Shown here: in pieces, positions 33,917 to 42,608 of the stretch
How the letters are laid out: each line of letters opens with the position of its first letter
Numbering within the stretch: position 1 is the first letter of the stretch
Made by a program: the position numbers and the translations under genes
The notes under the pieces: generated by a model
The model's database searches: none
Told to the model about the DNA's origin: nothing
What the model saw: the letters and a program-made list of their open reading frames with translations, nothing else
Source: Tropicibacter sp. Alg240-R139
GTDB lineage: Bacteria > Pseudomonadota > Alphaproteobacteria > Rhodobacterales > Rhodobacteraceae
Reading direction: 5' to 3'
Assembly (NCBI RefSeq): GCF_900537075.1
Contig: NZ_UNRA01000007.1
Coordinates: 62,001-126,000, forward strand
Length of the DNA stretch: 64,000 nt

Positions 33917-34537
33917 TCAGGTGTATTTGTCCAGGAAAGCTTCAGCCCTCATGGACCGGAAATCACCCAACCGTTCGCGCAGAACGTCATGACTCCAGTC
34001 CCACCAGGCCAGCTCCATCATCCGTTCTGCCACTTGCACGGTGAACCGACGCCGCACTTCAGTGGCCGCAACGCCTGCCACAATCGTGTAGGGTGCCACA
34101 TCCTTGGTCACCACAGCGCCCGAGGCAACCACCGCGCCGTGGCCGATTGTGACCTCGGGTTTGATGATCGCAGCGTGGCCGATCCAGGTGTCGTGCCCGA
34201 TCTGCGCCACGCGGCTGGCGCGATGGGCGAACCAATCGGTATCATGTTCAACATCCGCCCAATAGTCTGCTGAGCGATAGTGAAAATGATGTAACGACGC
34301 CTTCTCCATTGGGTGATCCGTCGCGCCGATCCGGGTAAAGCTGGCGATGTTTGAAAACTTTCCAATCTGGGCATTTGCCACATCACAAGTCCTGTCGCAG
34401 TACGAATAATCCCCCCATACTGTGGTGTTCAACCGGGTGCCCGCCCCGATCTCGACATAAGCCCCGAACTGGCTGTCATGGATCTGGCAGTCAGAATGGA
34501 CAGTTGGTGTTTCGGGCTTCAAGCGGGGTTCAGTCAT
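33917..34537 (-). CDS. Hexapeptide-repeat acyltransferase of phosphonate clusters
   Basis: 206-aa left-handed beta-helix protein of the chloramphenicol/xenobiotic acetyltransferase type. Hexapeptide repeats are visible through YVEIGAGTRLNTTVWGDYSYCDRTCDVANAQIGKFSNIAS and VAQIGHDTWIGHAAIIKPEVTIGHGAVVASGAVVTKDVAPYTIVAG, with an insertion loop containing the probable catalytic histidine (DHPMEKASLHHFHYRS). Related proteins are a regular part of C-P lyase clusters. Acetylation of an aminoalkylphosphonate, as by PhnO in other bacteria, is a reasonable guess; no phnO is present here. It lies 70 bp after the second phnE and ends the phnCDEE transcript. Confidence 0.82.
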   Translation of the reverse strand: MTEPRLKPETPTVHSDCQIHDSQFGAYVEIGAGTRLNTTVWGDYSYCDRTCDVANAQIGKFSNIASFTRIGATDHPMEKASLHHFHYRSADYWADVEHDTDWFAHRASRVAQIGHDTWIGHAAIIKPEVTIGHGAVVASGAVVTKDVAPYTIVAGVAATEVRRRFTVQVAERMMELAWWDWSHDVLRERLGDFRSMRAEAFLDKYT

Positions 34538-34607
34538 CTTTTTTCTTTCTCAAACAGAACACGTCGCTGGCGAGGCGTACCCGTCAGCGGTGTATCTTGA
34601 AGCAATC

Positions 34608-35978
34608 TCAGGGCAAGACAAAGGGCTTGGCCTTGGAGTCCACCTTGCGTTTGCGCGGTGTCTTGACGTCGCCCGAGATCAGCTTGCGGCGCAGCCAGCC
34701 CGAGAACCAGTCCATGAACATCACCATCAAGATGATCAGCACGATGTAATACGCCACCTCTTCCCAATCCTTTTGGGTGATGATCGCTTGCGTCAGCAGC
34801 AAGCCGATACCGCCCCCCGTGATCGCGCCAATGATGGTCGCGCTGCGGGTGTTGGACTCCAGGAAATACAGCAACTGACTGATCAGCACCGGTGTGATCT
34901 GCGGGATCACTCCGAACCGATAACGTTGCGGCGCATTGGCCCCGGTGGATTGCACGCCCTCGATCTGTTTCTTGTCGACGTTTTCCAACGCCTCTGAAAA
35001 TATCTTACCAAAGGTGCCAGTATCAGTCACCAAGATTGCCAAGGCACCCGTAAGCGGGCCAGGACCAAAAGCGCGGCTCAGAACCACGGTCCAGATCAGT
35101 GCATCCACGCCGCGAACAAAGTCGAATACCCGACGCACGCCAAATCGAACCGACCCCAGCGGATTAAAGTTCCGGGCCGCGATGAACGCCAGTGGCAGTG
35201 CCACAATCCCGGCCCCAAGTGTACCCAGAAAGGCCATCAGGATCGTTTCAAATATCGCCCAAGCCACATCCTGATGCCGCCACATCTTGTTGGTCCAGAA
35301 TTCAGTCCAGATCGCGCCTGCTTCTCCGGCAAAGGCCAGCCCCATCAGCTCACCCGGACCTTTGCCATAGTAGGGGCTGTCGAGGGTGAACCAGAACAGT
35401 TCCCAGCCGTTGAAATAACGGAACACTTCTGAGCGGTTGCGGGTCACTGTCAGACGGCCTGCATCTGTTGTCACGGCCAGTCGGTTCTTGGACACATTGA
35501 TCCAGTCGGGAACATCGCCCGCAGGCAATTCGGCCTGCACACCTTTGCGGCGGTCTGGGGTCGTGCGGATCAGACCATAGCCCGGCACGTCGTATTCGAT
35601 ACTCTTTAGACCAAAGGTGACGACATGCCCGTTTTCGAGGTCGATCACCGTGGTCTGCCCCATTTCGACCCAATCGGGTGATGTGCCTTCGGGATATTCG
35701 CCCTTGCGTTCGCCTTCGATGGCGACCGACACCTCACCGTTGCGATTGTCACGGGTCACATGGGTTTTGTAGCTGTAGCTGTCCGCGACCAGTGTCTTGC
35801 CGTTTTTCCAGCTGGCCTTTTCGTAGAGGCCGGCAACGTCAAAAGCAAAGAACACATAAGCTAGATAAAGCAGCACCAGCAGCGGCAAGCCAAAGTTCAT
35901 GATCCGCTTGCGGACGAACAGTTTGTCAGCCTCAGATTTTAGCGCCTCGATAGGTAGGTTGGTGGCAAAGGTGCTCAT
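34608..35978 (-). CDS. phnE: Phosphonate ABC transporter permease, long PhnE
   Basis: 456-aa membrane protein. The C-terminal half has the PhnE permease core: FLGTLGAGIVALPLAFIAARNFNPLG, ARAFGPGPLTGALAILVTDTGTFGKIFSEALENVDKKQIEGVQSTGANAPQRYRFGVIPQ (coupling loop) and a final TYYIVLIILMVMFMD-like helix. Between the first helix (FGLPLLVLLYLAYVFFAFDVA, about 31-52) and the core is an extra soluble stretch of about 150 residues, predicted to lie outside the membrane, absent from the usual 260-290-aa PhnE. It pairs with the shorter PhnE upstream, whose stop overlaps its start by 4 bp. Confidence 0.92.
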   Translation of the reverse strand: MSTFATNLPIEALKSEADKLFVRKRIMNFGLPLLVLLYLAYVFFAFDVAGLYEKASWKNGKTLVADSYSYKTHVTRDNRNGEVSVAIEGERKGEYPEGTSPDWVEMGQTTVIDLENGHVVTFGLKSIEYDVPGYGLIRTTPDRRKGVQAELPAGDVPDWINVSKNRLAVTTDAGRLTVTRNRSEVFRYFNGWELFWFTLDSPYYGKGPGELMGLAFAGEAGAIWTEFWTNKMWRHQDVAWAIFETILMAFLGTLGAGIVALPLAFIAARNFNPLGSVRFGVRRVFDFVRGVDALIWTVVLSRAFGPGPLTGALAILVTDTGTFGKIFSEALENVDKKQIEGVQSTGANAPQRYRFGVIPQITPVLISQLLYFLESNTRSATIIGAITGGGIGLLLTQAIITQKDWEEVAYYIVLIILMVMFMDWFSGWLRRKLISGDVKTPRKRKVDSKAKPFVLP

Positions 35979-36844
35979 TTTGCGGCTCCGTGGGTTAGAC
36001 GATTGCGCAGGACGCCAGACAGCTGGTCGACCAGAACGATTGTGACAAACAGCAGGATAAAAATCGCAGCGGCCTCGTCATACTTTCCCTGCCCCCAGGA
36101 CATTGAATTGCGCAGCTCATATCCGATGCCGCCTGCGCCAACAAAACCCAGGATCGCCGAGGCGCGGATGTTGATCTCGAACCGCAGCAGAGCGTAGCTG
36201 ACGTAATTCGGCCCCACCTGCGGTATCACGCCCAGATACATCCGCTGCGCCCAAGACGCGCCGACGGAGTGCAGCCCCTCGACAGGTTTGAGCGAGGCGT
36301 TTTCGTTCACCTCAGAGAACAGTTTACCCAGAGCACCCGCCGTGTGAATGGCAATGGCGATCATGGCAGGAACCGGTCCACCGCCCAGAACAAAGATTAG
36401 AACCAGCGCAATCACGATCTCGGGGACGGCACGGCAGATGTCGCTGATCCGGCGAAAGAGCGGGATCAGCGCAGGCCAAGGCGCCATGCCGCGCGTGGCC
36501 AGCAGTGACAGAAAGGTGCCGACAACCGCGCCAATCAGGGTCGAGGCGGCTGCGATGTTCAGTGTCTCGATCAAGGCGGGCATGAAATGCACCAGATGGG
36601 CGGGCAACAAAGCGACCTTTTCCCATGCCTCGCTAAGCACCTCGGTCGGGTAGTCTAGGATACGATGCCAGCCGTCTGTAAACGAGCCCGCATTGCGCGC
36701 GTCCGCAGTGCGGAAACCGGCCGCCATCAGGCTGACGAAGAGGATCAGGAGAATACCACCATAGACCCGTTTGCGCTGTACCTGCGCGGCGTAGTCGTCG
36801 CGAATTTCTGCGACCGAAGGGGACCCTGCACTCAGGTCTGTCAT
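35975..36844 (-). CDS. phnE: Phosphonate ABC transporter permease PhnE
   Basis: 289-aa inner-membrane permease. The N-terminal cytoplasmic tail is followed by a helix (VYGGILLILFVSLMAAGFR), then the core NIAAASTLIGAVVGTFLSLLATRG, ICRAVPEIVIALVLIFVLGGGPVPAMIAIAIHTAGALGKLFSEVNENASLKPVEGLHSVGASWAQRMYLGVIPQ and final helices ending in VLVDQLSGVLRNRL. It shares the coupling-loop pattern with the long PhnE next door, with which it should form the channel. It lies 65 bp after phnD. Confidence 0.94.
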   Translation of the reverse strand: MTDLSAGSPSVAEIRDDYAAQVQRKRVYGGILLILFVSLMAAGFRTADARNAGSFTDGWHRILDYPTEVLSEAWEKVALLPAHLVHFMPALIETLNIAAASTLIGAVVGTFLSLLATRGMAPWPALIPLFRRISDICRAVPEIVIALVLIFVLGGGPVPAMIAIAIHTAGALGKLFSEVNENASLKPVEGLHSVGASWAQRMYLGVIPQVGPNYVSYALLRFEINIRASAILGFVGAGGIGYELRNSMSWGQGKYDEAAAIFILLFVTIVLVDQLSGVLRNRLTHGAAK

Positions 36845-36909
36845 TGGAATGCTCCTGTCAAAAACGGGGCCCGGCGATTGTGCCGAGCCCCGAGAATTTG
36901 GCGCTGAAA

Positions 36910-37818
36910 TCAGTTGGACTTCAGTTTGCGCGCTTCGATGATGACTTCGTAAGCGTCATGGCCGATCGGCTGAACTCCCTTAGCTTCTCCCGACAGGACG
37001 CCGTAAGCGCAATCAGGGTCCATCGACGGCAGCGAGGCCATCAGAGCAGTGAACTTGACTTTGACGTCTTCGGGCAGCGCCTTGCGCAAAACAATCGGAC
37101 CCTCGGGGATCGGCTTGGACTGCCAGATCTTGACCAGATCGTTCATGTCGACCAGACCAGCATCAACCGCACGACGCAGTGCACCTGAGTTAAAGCCATC
37201 TTCCCATTCACCCAGGCCGTCGGCCCAGCTTACACCAGCGTCGATGTCGCCATTGTTGACGGCTACGATGGTTTGTTCGTGACCTCCGGTGAACTTAACT
37301 TCACCAAAGTAATCGCCCGAGGTCATGGTCGCGCCGGTCACTTCGGGGATCTCGATCGAGGGGATCAGGAAACCCGAGGTCGAGTTGGGATCACCAAAAC
37401 CAAAGGTTTTGTCCTTCAGGTCTTCGATCGAGGTGATGCCGCTGTCCTTGCGGGCAAAACCGATCGAGTAATAGCCGTAACCGCCGTCGTTGTTGACCTT
37501 GACCAGGATTGGTTCGACCGCTTCGGGGTCGGACAGATAGGTCTTGGCGTAGCCCGAAGCGCCCAACCAAGCCATATCGATGGTGCCGCCCAGCAGACCC
37601 TGGATCACGCCATTGTAGTCGGCAGGGGCAAACAACTTGGTTGGAACACCCAGCAGTTCCTCGGTCTTGGCGCGCAGGCATTCGTTATTGTTCAGACGAT
37701 CCTGAGCGTTTTCGCCACCCAGCAGGCCGATGCGAAACTCGCTGATAGTGTTGTCTTCAGCCAGGGCCGGTGCGGCCAGAGCTGTGGTTGCTATGAGAGC
37801 AGCGATCAGTTTTTTCAT
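36910..37818 (-). CDS. phnD: Phosphonate-binding periplasmic protein PhnD
   Basis: 302 aa from the ATG at 37818, chosen because it has a GGAGAA site and begins a standard signal peptide (KKLIAALIATTALAAPALA, cleavage near residue 21); the longer frame to 37992 is Pro/Arg-rich and overlaps phnC. Family landmarks are FRIGLLGGENAQDRLNNNECL, YNGVIQGLLGGTIDMAWLGASGYAK, FGFGDPNSTSGFLIPSIEI and VNNGDIDAGVSWADG. It captures phosphonates in the periplasm and delivers them to the two PhnE subunits. It lies 70 bp after phnC. Confidence 0.95.
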   Translation of the reverse strand: MKKLIAALIATTALAAPALAEDNTISEFRIGLLGGENAQDRLNNNECLRAKTEELLGVPTKLFAPADYNGVIQGLLGGTIDMAWLGASGYAKTYLSDPEAVEPILVKVNNDGGYGYYSIGFARKDSGITSIEDLKDKTFGFGDPNSTSGFLIPSIEIPEVTGATMTSGDYFGEVKFTGGHEQTIVAVNNGDIDAGVSWADGLGEWEDGFNSGALRRAVDAGLVDMNDLVKIWQSKPIPEGPIVLRKALPEDVKVKFTALMASLPSMDPDCAYGVLSGEAKGVQPIGHDAYEVIIEARKLKSN

Positions 37819-37888
37819 CTTGGGTTCTCCGGTTAAGTTTTCCCGACCCCCCATCGGGTCCGGGTGATGAAATGGATTTGGAGCGGCC

Positions 37889-38695
37889 TTAGACCGCTTC
37901 TTTGACTGGTCTGGGTTCGAGCGTTTCGATCTCGGTCGAGGTCGCGGCCTCGGAAAAATCGGCACCAGCGCCATAGATTTCGCGGGCAACACCCGTGGTC
38001 AGTTGTTCGGGCAGGCCGTCAAACACGATGCGTCCGTCGCGCATGCCAACGACGCGGTCGCAATAGCGGCGTGCAGTGTCCAACGTGTGCAAGTTGGCAA
38101 TCACTGTCCGGCCGTCCTCCTCGTGGATGCGGCGCAGGGCCTGCATCACGACCTGAGCGTTCATCGGATCGAGCGAGGCGATGGGTTCATCCGCCAGAAT
38201 GATCTTAGGGTCCTGCATCAAAGCGCGCGCGATGGCCACGCGCTGCTGCTGGCCACCCGACAGAGCCTCAGCCCGTTTGGGGGCGTGTTCGGCAATACCC
38301 AGACGATCAAGAATGTCGATGGCCTTGTGGATGTCGGCCATGGGAAAGAGGTTAAACATTGTCGATAGGGTCGAACGTCGGTTGAGCGTTCCGTGCAGCA
38401 CGTTCGAAACCACATCCAGACGCGGCACCAGATTGAACTGCTGAAAGATCATGGCGCACTCGGCCTGCCAGGCGCGCTTGTCGTTGCCCTTGAGAGCAGT
38501 CACGTCGCGCCCGTCAAAAGTAATCGAGCCTTCAGTGGCATCCTCAAGCTGGTTCAACATGCGCAGCAGGGTCGACTTGCCCGCCCCGGACCGTCCGATG
38601 ATCCCGATCATGCACGGCTTGTCCACTTCAAGCGTGGCCGCATCAACGGCAATGTTTTTGCCGAAACGCTTGGTGAGTTGTTTGATCCGCAGCAC
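37889..38695 (-). CDS. phnC: Phosphonate ABC transporter ATPase PhnC
   Basis: 268-aa ATPase that powers phosphonate import through the two PhnE permeases. Walker [10 protein letters not shown] (about 34-42), the Q-loop segment [23 protein letters not shown], signature [15 protein letters not shown] and Walker [13 protein letters not shown] are intact. It is the first gene of the phnCDEE-acyltransferase transcript; a Pho-box-like site lies about 66 bp upstream of the start. Confidence 0.95.
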   Translation of the reverse strand: MLRIKQLTKRFGKNIAVDAATLEVDKPCMIGIIGRSGAGKSTLLRMLNQLEDATEGSITFDGRDVTALKGNDKRAWQAECAMIFQQFNLVPRLDVVSNVLHGTLNRRSTLSTMFNLFPMADIHKAIDILDRLGIAEHAPKRAEALSGGQQQRVAIARALMQDPKIILADEPIASLDPMNAQVVMQALRRIHEEDGRTVIANLHTLDTARRYCDRVVGMRDGRIVFDGLPEQLTTGVAREIYGAGADFSEAATSTEIETLEPRPVKEAV

Positions 38696-38760
38696 GAGCC
38701 ACCCCCAATGATTGTTGAAGGGTGGCTAAGCGTGAAAGACAAAACGTTTGTGTCGACGCA

Positions 38761-38778
38761 GTGAAGCTTTTGTAACGG
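38761..38778 (-). promoter_or_regulatory. Pho-box-like site upstream of phnC
   Basis: Reverse-strand CCGTTACAAAAGCTTCAC matches about 12 of 17 fixed positions of the PhoB box and 13 of 18 bases of the site upstream of phnG. The AAACGTTT palindrome at 38742-38749 lies between it and the gene. The 265-bp gap also carries the rpe promoter. No gene is seen in it. Confidence 0.4.
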
Positions 38779-38960
38779 CGTCGAATTTTTGAACGCGCCG
38801 GAAAAGGATTGCAGATGCAGACGTTCGCATTTTCTTTACAGCGAAGAAATGGTCTGTATCGGGTCATGCGCAATCAATGGGGCACCCCTGTTCGCGCGCG
38901 CATTTTCGGCCTATATCAACCGGCGACTCGCTCTGACCCACTCATACGCAGGTGCCCCCC

Positions 38961-39650
38961 ATGACCTTTGACCGTTCAATCAAGATTGCCCCGTCGATCC
39001 TGTCCGCTGATTTCGCCAATTTCGGCCAGGAAATTCAGGCAATCGAAGCACAGGGCGCCGATTGGGTGCATGTGGATGTAATGGATGGGCATTTCGTGCC
39101 AAACCTCACCTTTGGACCGATGGCGGTCAAAGCGTTTCGTCCTCATGTCAAAACAGTGATGGACGTACACCTAATGATCGCACCGGTTGACCCCTATATT
39201 GACGCCTACGCCGATGCAGGCGCCGATGTTCTGACCGCGCATGTCGAAGCAGGAGCCCACACCCACCGTACCCTTCAGGCCATTCGCGGCGCAGGCATGA
39301 AGGCGGGCGTGGCACTGAACCCAGGCACCCCGGCTGAAGCGGTGGAACACCTGTTGGACTTGACGGACCTGGTCTGTGTAATGACCGTGAACCCTGGCTT
39401 TGGCGGACAAAAATTCATCGACATGACCAGCAAAGTCCGCCGCTTGCGCGAGATGATTGGAGATCGTCCCATTCACATCGAAATCGATGGAGGTGTTGAC
39501 CCGAACACAGCCCCGCTGGTTGCCCAGGCAGGTGCAGATGTCCTGGTCGCGGGGTCAGCTGTATTCCGCGGCGGATCGGTTTCGAACCCCGAAGTGTACG
39601 GCGAGAACATCCGCACGGTCCGCGCTGCAGCCGAGGGCGTATACGTCTAA
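38961..39650 (+). CDS. rpe: Ribulose-phosphate 3-epimerase
   Basis: Interconverts ribulose 5-phosphate and xylulose 5-phosphate in the pentose phosphate/Calvin routes. 229 aa from the ATG at 38961 with an AGGTG site; an in-frame GTG three codons earlier is a weaker choice. Barrel motifs: IAPSILSADFANFGQEI, DWVHVDVMDGHFVPNLTFGP (metal-binding His/Asp), DVHLMI, HVEAG, VMTVNPGFGGQKFI, IEIDGGVDP (catalytic Asp) and VLVAGSAVF. Normal length. Divergent from phnC; a functional link with phosphonate-derived PRPP is possible but not required. Confidence 0.95.
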   Translation: MTFDRSIKIAPSILSADFANFGQEIQAIEAQGADWVHVDVMDGHFVPNLTFGPMAVKAFRPHVKTVMDVHLMIAPVDPYIDAYADAGADVLTAHVEAGAHTHRTLQAIRGAGMKAGVALNPGTPAEAVEHLLDLTDLVCVMTVNPGFGGQKFIDMTSKVRRLREMIGDRPIHIEIDGGVDPNTAPLVAQAGADVLVAGSAVFRGGSVSNPEVYGENIRTVRAAAEGVYV

Positions 39651-39671
39651 ACTTTTCGTTCACAGGACGGA

Positions 39672-39883
39672 GCGCTCCCGCCCGTCGTCGATGTTTCTTA
39701 CGAAACACCTCCTCCCGTTGGGCCGGGCCTCGCTACGCTCGGCGGTTGGCGCTTGGTCGCACCGGTCGGCGGTTCTAACAAAAGTCTCGTTCAGGCGAGA
39801 CCGCACCGAGCCGAAGGCGAGGTGCTGGGCCCAAGTCCGATAGCGGTGCTGACGCAGTCAGGATCGCTCGGACGCGGGAGCGC
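39672..39883 (+). repeat. Structured intergenic repeat, copy B (extended)
   Basis: Outer 10-bp arms GCGCTCCCGC (39672-39681) and GCGGGAGCGC (39874-39883) enclose three elements. The first is the hairpin TGTTTC-TTAC-GAAACA (39692-39707). The second is the stem TTGGGCC (39718-39724) with GGCCCAA (39828-39834), capped by an inserted branch containing CCTCGC/GCGAGG, GCTCGG/CCGAGC and GTCTCG-TTCAGG-CGAGAC. The third is a hairpin with AGCGGT plus CTGAC pairing with GTCAG plus ATCGCT (39842-39868). Compared with copy A a C-G pair has become T-A and a G-C pair G-T, so pairing is kept in RNA. It lies between converging rpe and the ligase gene. Confidence 0.75.
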
Positions 39884-39893
39884 CCCGAATTGC

Positions 39894-41384
39894 CTAGTCC
39901 AGACGGTCGGCGAAGTGATCGAGAAGTCTGTGTTTCAAGATCTTTCCAGTGGGGGCCGCTGGCAATTCGGTGGCCACAATAATGCGCGACGGTCGTTTGT
40001 AGCCCGTCAGACGCTCAGCGGCGAAACCTTTCAGATCATCTGCATCCGGCATATCGTCTTCGGCGGCCTGAACAAAGGCAAAAACAAGCTCGTCCCCATT
40101 CACCATGCATCCAATCACTGCCGATTGGATCACCTGAGGGTGATCGTTGAGCGCCGCTTCGACCTCGGGCGGGTAGACGTTGAAACCGCCGTGGATGATC
40201 AGCTCTTTCGACCGCCCCGCGATGTGCAGCCGCTTCTGTTCGTCAAAATAGCCCAGATCTCCAGTGCGTAACCAGCCGTTAACCAACGCCGCCGCAGTGG
40301 CCTCTGGGTTGCGATAATAGCCCTTCATCACATGGGGACCGACTGTCAGAACCTCGCCAACGCCGTCCCCGCCGCCCTCGACCGTCTCGTCGATTTTGAC
40401 CTTGACCCCTGGCAAAGCCGATCCGACCGAGATGTCCGGATCGCCCAGTTCATTGCTCGACGCGCTCACCCCGGCCGTGCTTTCTGTCAGGCCATAGCCG
40501 TTCTGGATCGGCACGCCATAGAATGCTTCGGCTTTCCGTTTCCAAGCGGGATCAAGTGGTGCAGCACCCGACGATGTGTAACGCAAGGCGCAATCCTGCA
40601 ACCCATCCACCCCCTGTTCCTTGGCGTACTGCATCAGCAACGCATGCATCTGCGGTACGGCGGAAAACAAGGTCACCCCATCCCGCAGCTGATCATAAAG
40701 CCGCGCCGCCGAAAACCGTGCCTCAAGTCTGACCTGCGCACCTGCGTAGCCCGCCGCTGTGACCACCGAGCACAGACCAAACACATGGGTAATCGGCAAC
40801 ACCCCATAGACCACATCATCAGGCGTCATCGTTCGCAGATTGGCCGAAGTGACGCCTCCGAAACGTACGTTGTCATGCGTCAGCATAACCCCCTTAGGCG
40901 TTCCAGTCGTTCCCGTAGTAAAGAGCATTACAGCCACGTCATCCAGATCCGCATCCGGGTCGCTGGCAAAGGGGGCAGCAATATGAATCGCGCCGAATTC
41001 ACCAGCAAGGGCTTCAGCCCCCAACGTCTCGGCGTGCTTCACTGCATCTGGCGAGGCCGCTGTTGTCAGAAGAACCAAAGTAGGCCGCGCATGTTCGATA
41101 ATCGTTGCCAACTCGCCGGTCGTTTGCCGAGCATTCACCGGCACCGCACAGGCTCCAATCCGGGAACATGCATAGAGTGCAGCGACGGCTGCACAGCAAT
41201 TCTCGGACACGATCATGACCCGATCGCAAGGCTGCGCTCCACGGGCCAGCAGCGCTGCCGCCAAAGCATCAACGGCCTGACCTAACGCCGCAAAACTCCA
41301 TGCGGTTCCGCCACTGTCGGTCAATGCAATTGCATCCGGGCGAACCTTGATCTGTTCATCTAGAAAATCATGCCATTTGGTCAT
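39894..41384 (-). CDS. AMP-forming acyl-CoA ligase
   Basis: 496-aa adenylate-forming enzyme that activates a carboxylic acid to its CoA thioester. The ATP-binding loop TTGTTGTPKG is at residues 156-165; YGLTESTAGV, the GWLRTGDLGYFDEQKRLHIAGRSKELIIHGG hinge and a C-terminal APTGKILKHRL with the catalytic lysine are present. It is the last gene of a seven-gene beta-oxidation operon. By position it corresponds to PimA of the pimeloyl-CoA pathway of Rhodopseudomonas, so a dicarboxylic or medium-chain acid is a plausible substrate, though sequence alone cannot tell. Confidence 0.88.
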   Translation of the reverse strand: MTKWHDFLDEQIKVRPDAIALTDSGGTAWSFAALGQAVDALAAALLARGAQPCDRVMIVSENCCAAVAALYACSRIGACAVPVNARQTTGELATIIEHARPTLVLLTTAASPDAVKHAETLGAEALAGEFGAIHIAAPFASDPDADLDDVAVMLFTTGTTGTPKGVMLTHDNVRFGGVTSANLRTMTPDDVVYGVLPITHVFGLCSVVTAAGYAGAQVRLEARFSAARLYDQLRDGVTLFSAVPQMHALLMQYAKEQGVDGLQDCALRYTSSGAAPLDPAWKRKAEAFYGVPIQNGYGLTESTAGVSASSNELGDPDISVGSALPGVKVKIDETVEGGGDGVGEVLTVGPHVMKGYYRNPEATAAALVNGWLRTGDLGYFDEQKRLHIAGRSKELIIHGGFNVYPPEVEAALNDHPQVIQSAVIGCMVNGDELVFAFVQAAEDDMPDADDLKGFAAERLTGYKRPSRIIVATELPAAPTGKILKHRLLDHFADRLD

Positions 41385-41414
41385 GCGACACTCCCCTGTC
41401 GTCCAAGCATCGTG

Positions 41415-42185
41415 CTAGAAACTTGGTTTGCGCTTTTCCAGAAAGGCCGATATCCCCTCGCCCGCCTCGTTTCCGGCGACAGCCCGAACCATGGCATCAC
41501 GCTCTGCATCCAACTGCGCGGCCTCAAACTGCTCATAGGCGTGCCCCACAAGCGCGCGGATCACCCCTTGCGCTTCGCGTGGTCCGCGCGCCAATGAATC
41601 CGCCAGTTCTTGTGCCACTGTCAAAGTCTCGCCCGGCTCGACAAGTTCAGCGACAACGCCAAGAGTTGTCATACGCGCTGCTTCGACCGGGCGGGCAAGC
41701 AAACACATCTCTGTCGCCAGCGGGCGCGGCAACATCCGCGCAAGCGCCGAGGTCAACCCACCATCCGGCACCAACCCAGCCTTGACATAGGCAGCCGTGA
41801 AATTGGCTCCCTTCGCAGCAACAATCAGATCGCAGGCCAAGGCCAGCGACAGGCCCGCGCCTGCCGCGCCACCTTCTACAGCGGCAATCACTGGAACCGG
41901 GCTCCCCCGTACGGCGCGTATCACATCGTGAAGCAATTCGACACGGGCTCGACGTTCGTCTTCCGACAACTTGCGCCGTTCGATGAGAACGTTCAAATCG
42001 CCCCCGGCGCAGAAAAACGGTCCCTCACTGGTGAGAACAATGGCCCGAATGCGTACGTCCTGTGCCTGGTCAACGGCCTGCTGGATCGCATCATACAAAT
42101 CAGGTGTCAGCGCCCCGCGCTTCGCGGAGTTGCCATTGACCACAACCAACCGGTCACCCTGATCCTCGACCCAGGCCAGGTTCAT
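41415..42185 (-). CDS. Enoyl-CoA hydratase/isomerase
   Basis: 256-aa crotonase-fold protein. VVNGNSAKRGALTPDLYDAI, AIVLTSEGPFFCAGGDLNVL (oxyanion hole strand), VPVIAAVEGGAAGAGLSLALACDLIVAA (second oxyanion glycine) and ANFTAAYVKAGLVPDGGLTSALARMLP (catalytic acid region) are present. Probably hydrates an enoyl-CoA, or acts as isomerase or ring hydrolase, on the operon's substrate. The start overlaps the thioesterase stop by 4 bp; the ligase follows after 30 bp. Confidence 0.88.
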   Translation of the reverse strand: MNLAWVEDQGDRLVVVNGNSAKRGALTPDLYDAIQQAVDQAQDVRIRAIVLTSEGPFFCAGGDLNVLIERRKLSEDERRARVELLHDVIRAVRGSPVPVIAAVEGGAAGAGLSLALACDLIVAAKGANFTAAYVKAGLVPDGGLTSALARMLPRPLATEMCLLARPVEAARMTTLGVVAELVEPGETLTVAQELADSLARGPREAQGVIRALVGHAYEQFEAAQLDAERDAMVRAVAGNEAGEGISAFLEKRKPSF

Positions 42186-42553
42186 GGGTTCGCCTTTTTG
42201 CTACCGCGCTTGAATGTGCCTTGCGCCATGGCCACCAGTTCCCCGTCTTCATTGCGCAGCTCACCGGACACATAAGCAATCGAGCGCCCATTGCCTGCGG
42301 GCTGCCCCACGGCAGTCACCCGTCCGCCTCGCCCAGCCGAGACAAACTGCACATTCAAAGCAACCGTCACGACCGGGGCCGGATCTTCGGGACAAAACAT
42401 GGCCGAGGCCGTCTGGCCACAAGCTACGTCCAGTAGCATCGAAACAATGCCGCCGTGCAGGATGCCATGATAGTTTAGATGCTCCGGTCCGATATCAAGA
42501 TAACAGGCCCGGCTCGTGCCCGTTCGGCTGTGGTCGATCTCATACCCGGTCAT
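42182..42553 (-). CDS. PaaI-family hotdog thioesterase
   Basis: 123 aa from the ATG at 42553. A longer frame to 42661 would overlap the acyl-CoA dehydrogenase gene and adds unlikely residues. Hotdog-fold core: YLDIGPEHLNYHGILHGGIVSMLLDVACGQTA, with the helix-leading HGG and Asp of PaaI enzymes, VVTVALNVQFVSAGRGG and AMAQGTFKRG. It likely hydrolyses stalled acyl-CoA intermediates to free CoA in this pathway. Overlaps the hydratase gene by 4 bp. Confidence 0.82.
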   Translation of the reverse strand: MTGYEIDHSRTGTSRACYLDIGPEHLNYHGILHGGIVSMLLDVACGQTASAMFCPEDPAPVVTVALNVQFVSAGRGGRVTAVGQPAGNGRSIAYVSGELRNEDGELVAMAQGTFKRGSKKANP

Positions 42554-42608
42554 CGTTTGACAACCGGATTTCTGACGTGTCCACGAAGCCCGTGAAGCTT
42601 TCTGTGGG

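Noticed and set aside
37818-37992. 58-residue N-terminal extension of PhnD
   Set aside because: It is Pro/Arg-rich and overlaps phnC, whereas the internal ATG has a ribosome site and begins a proper signal peptide.
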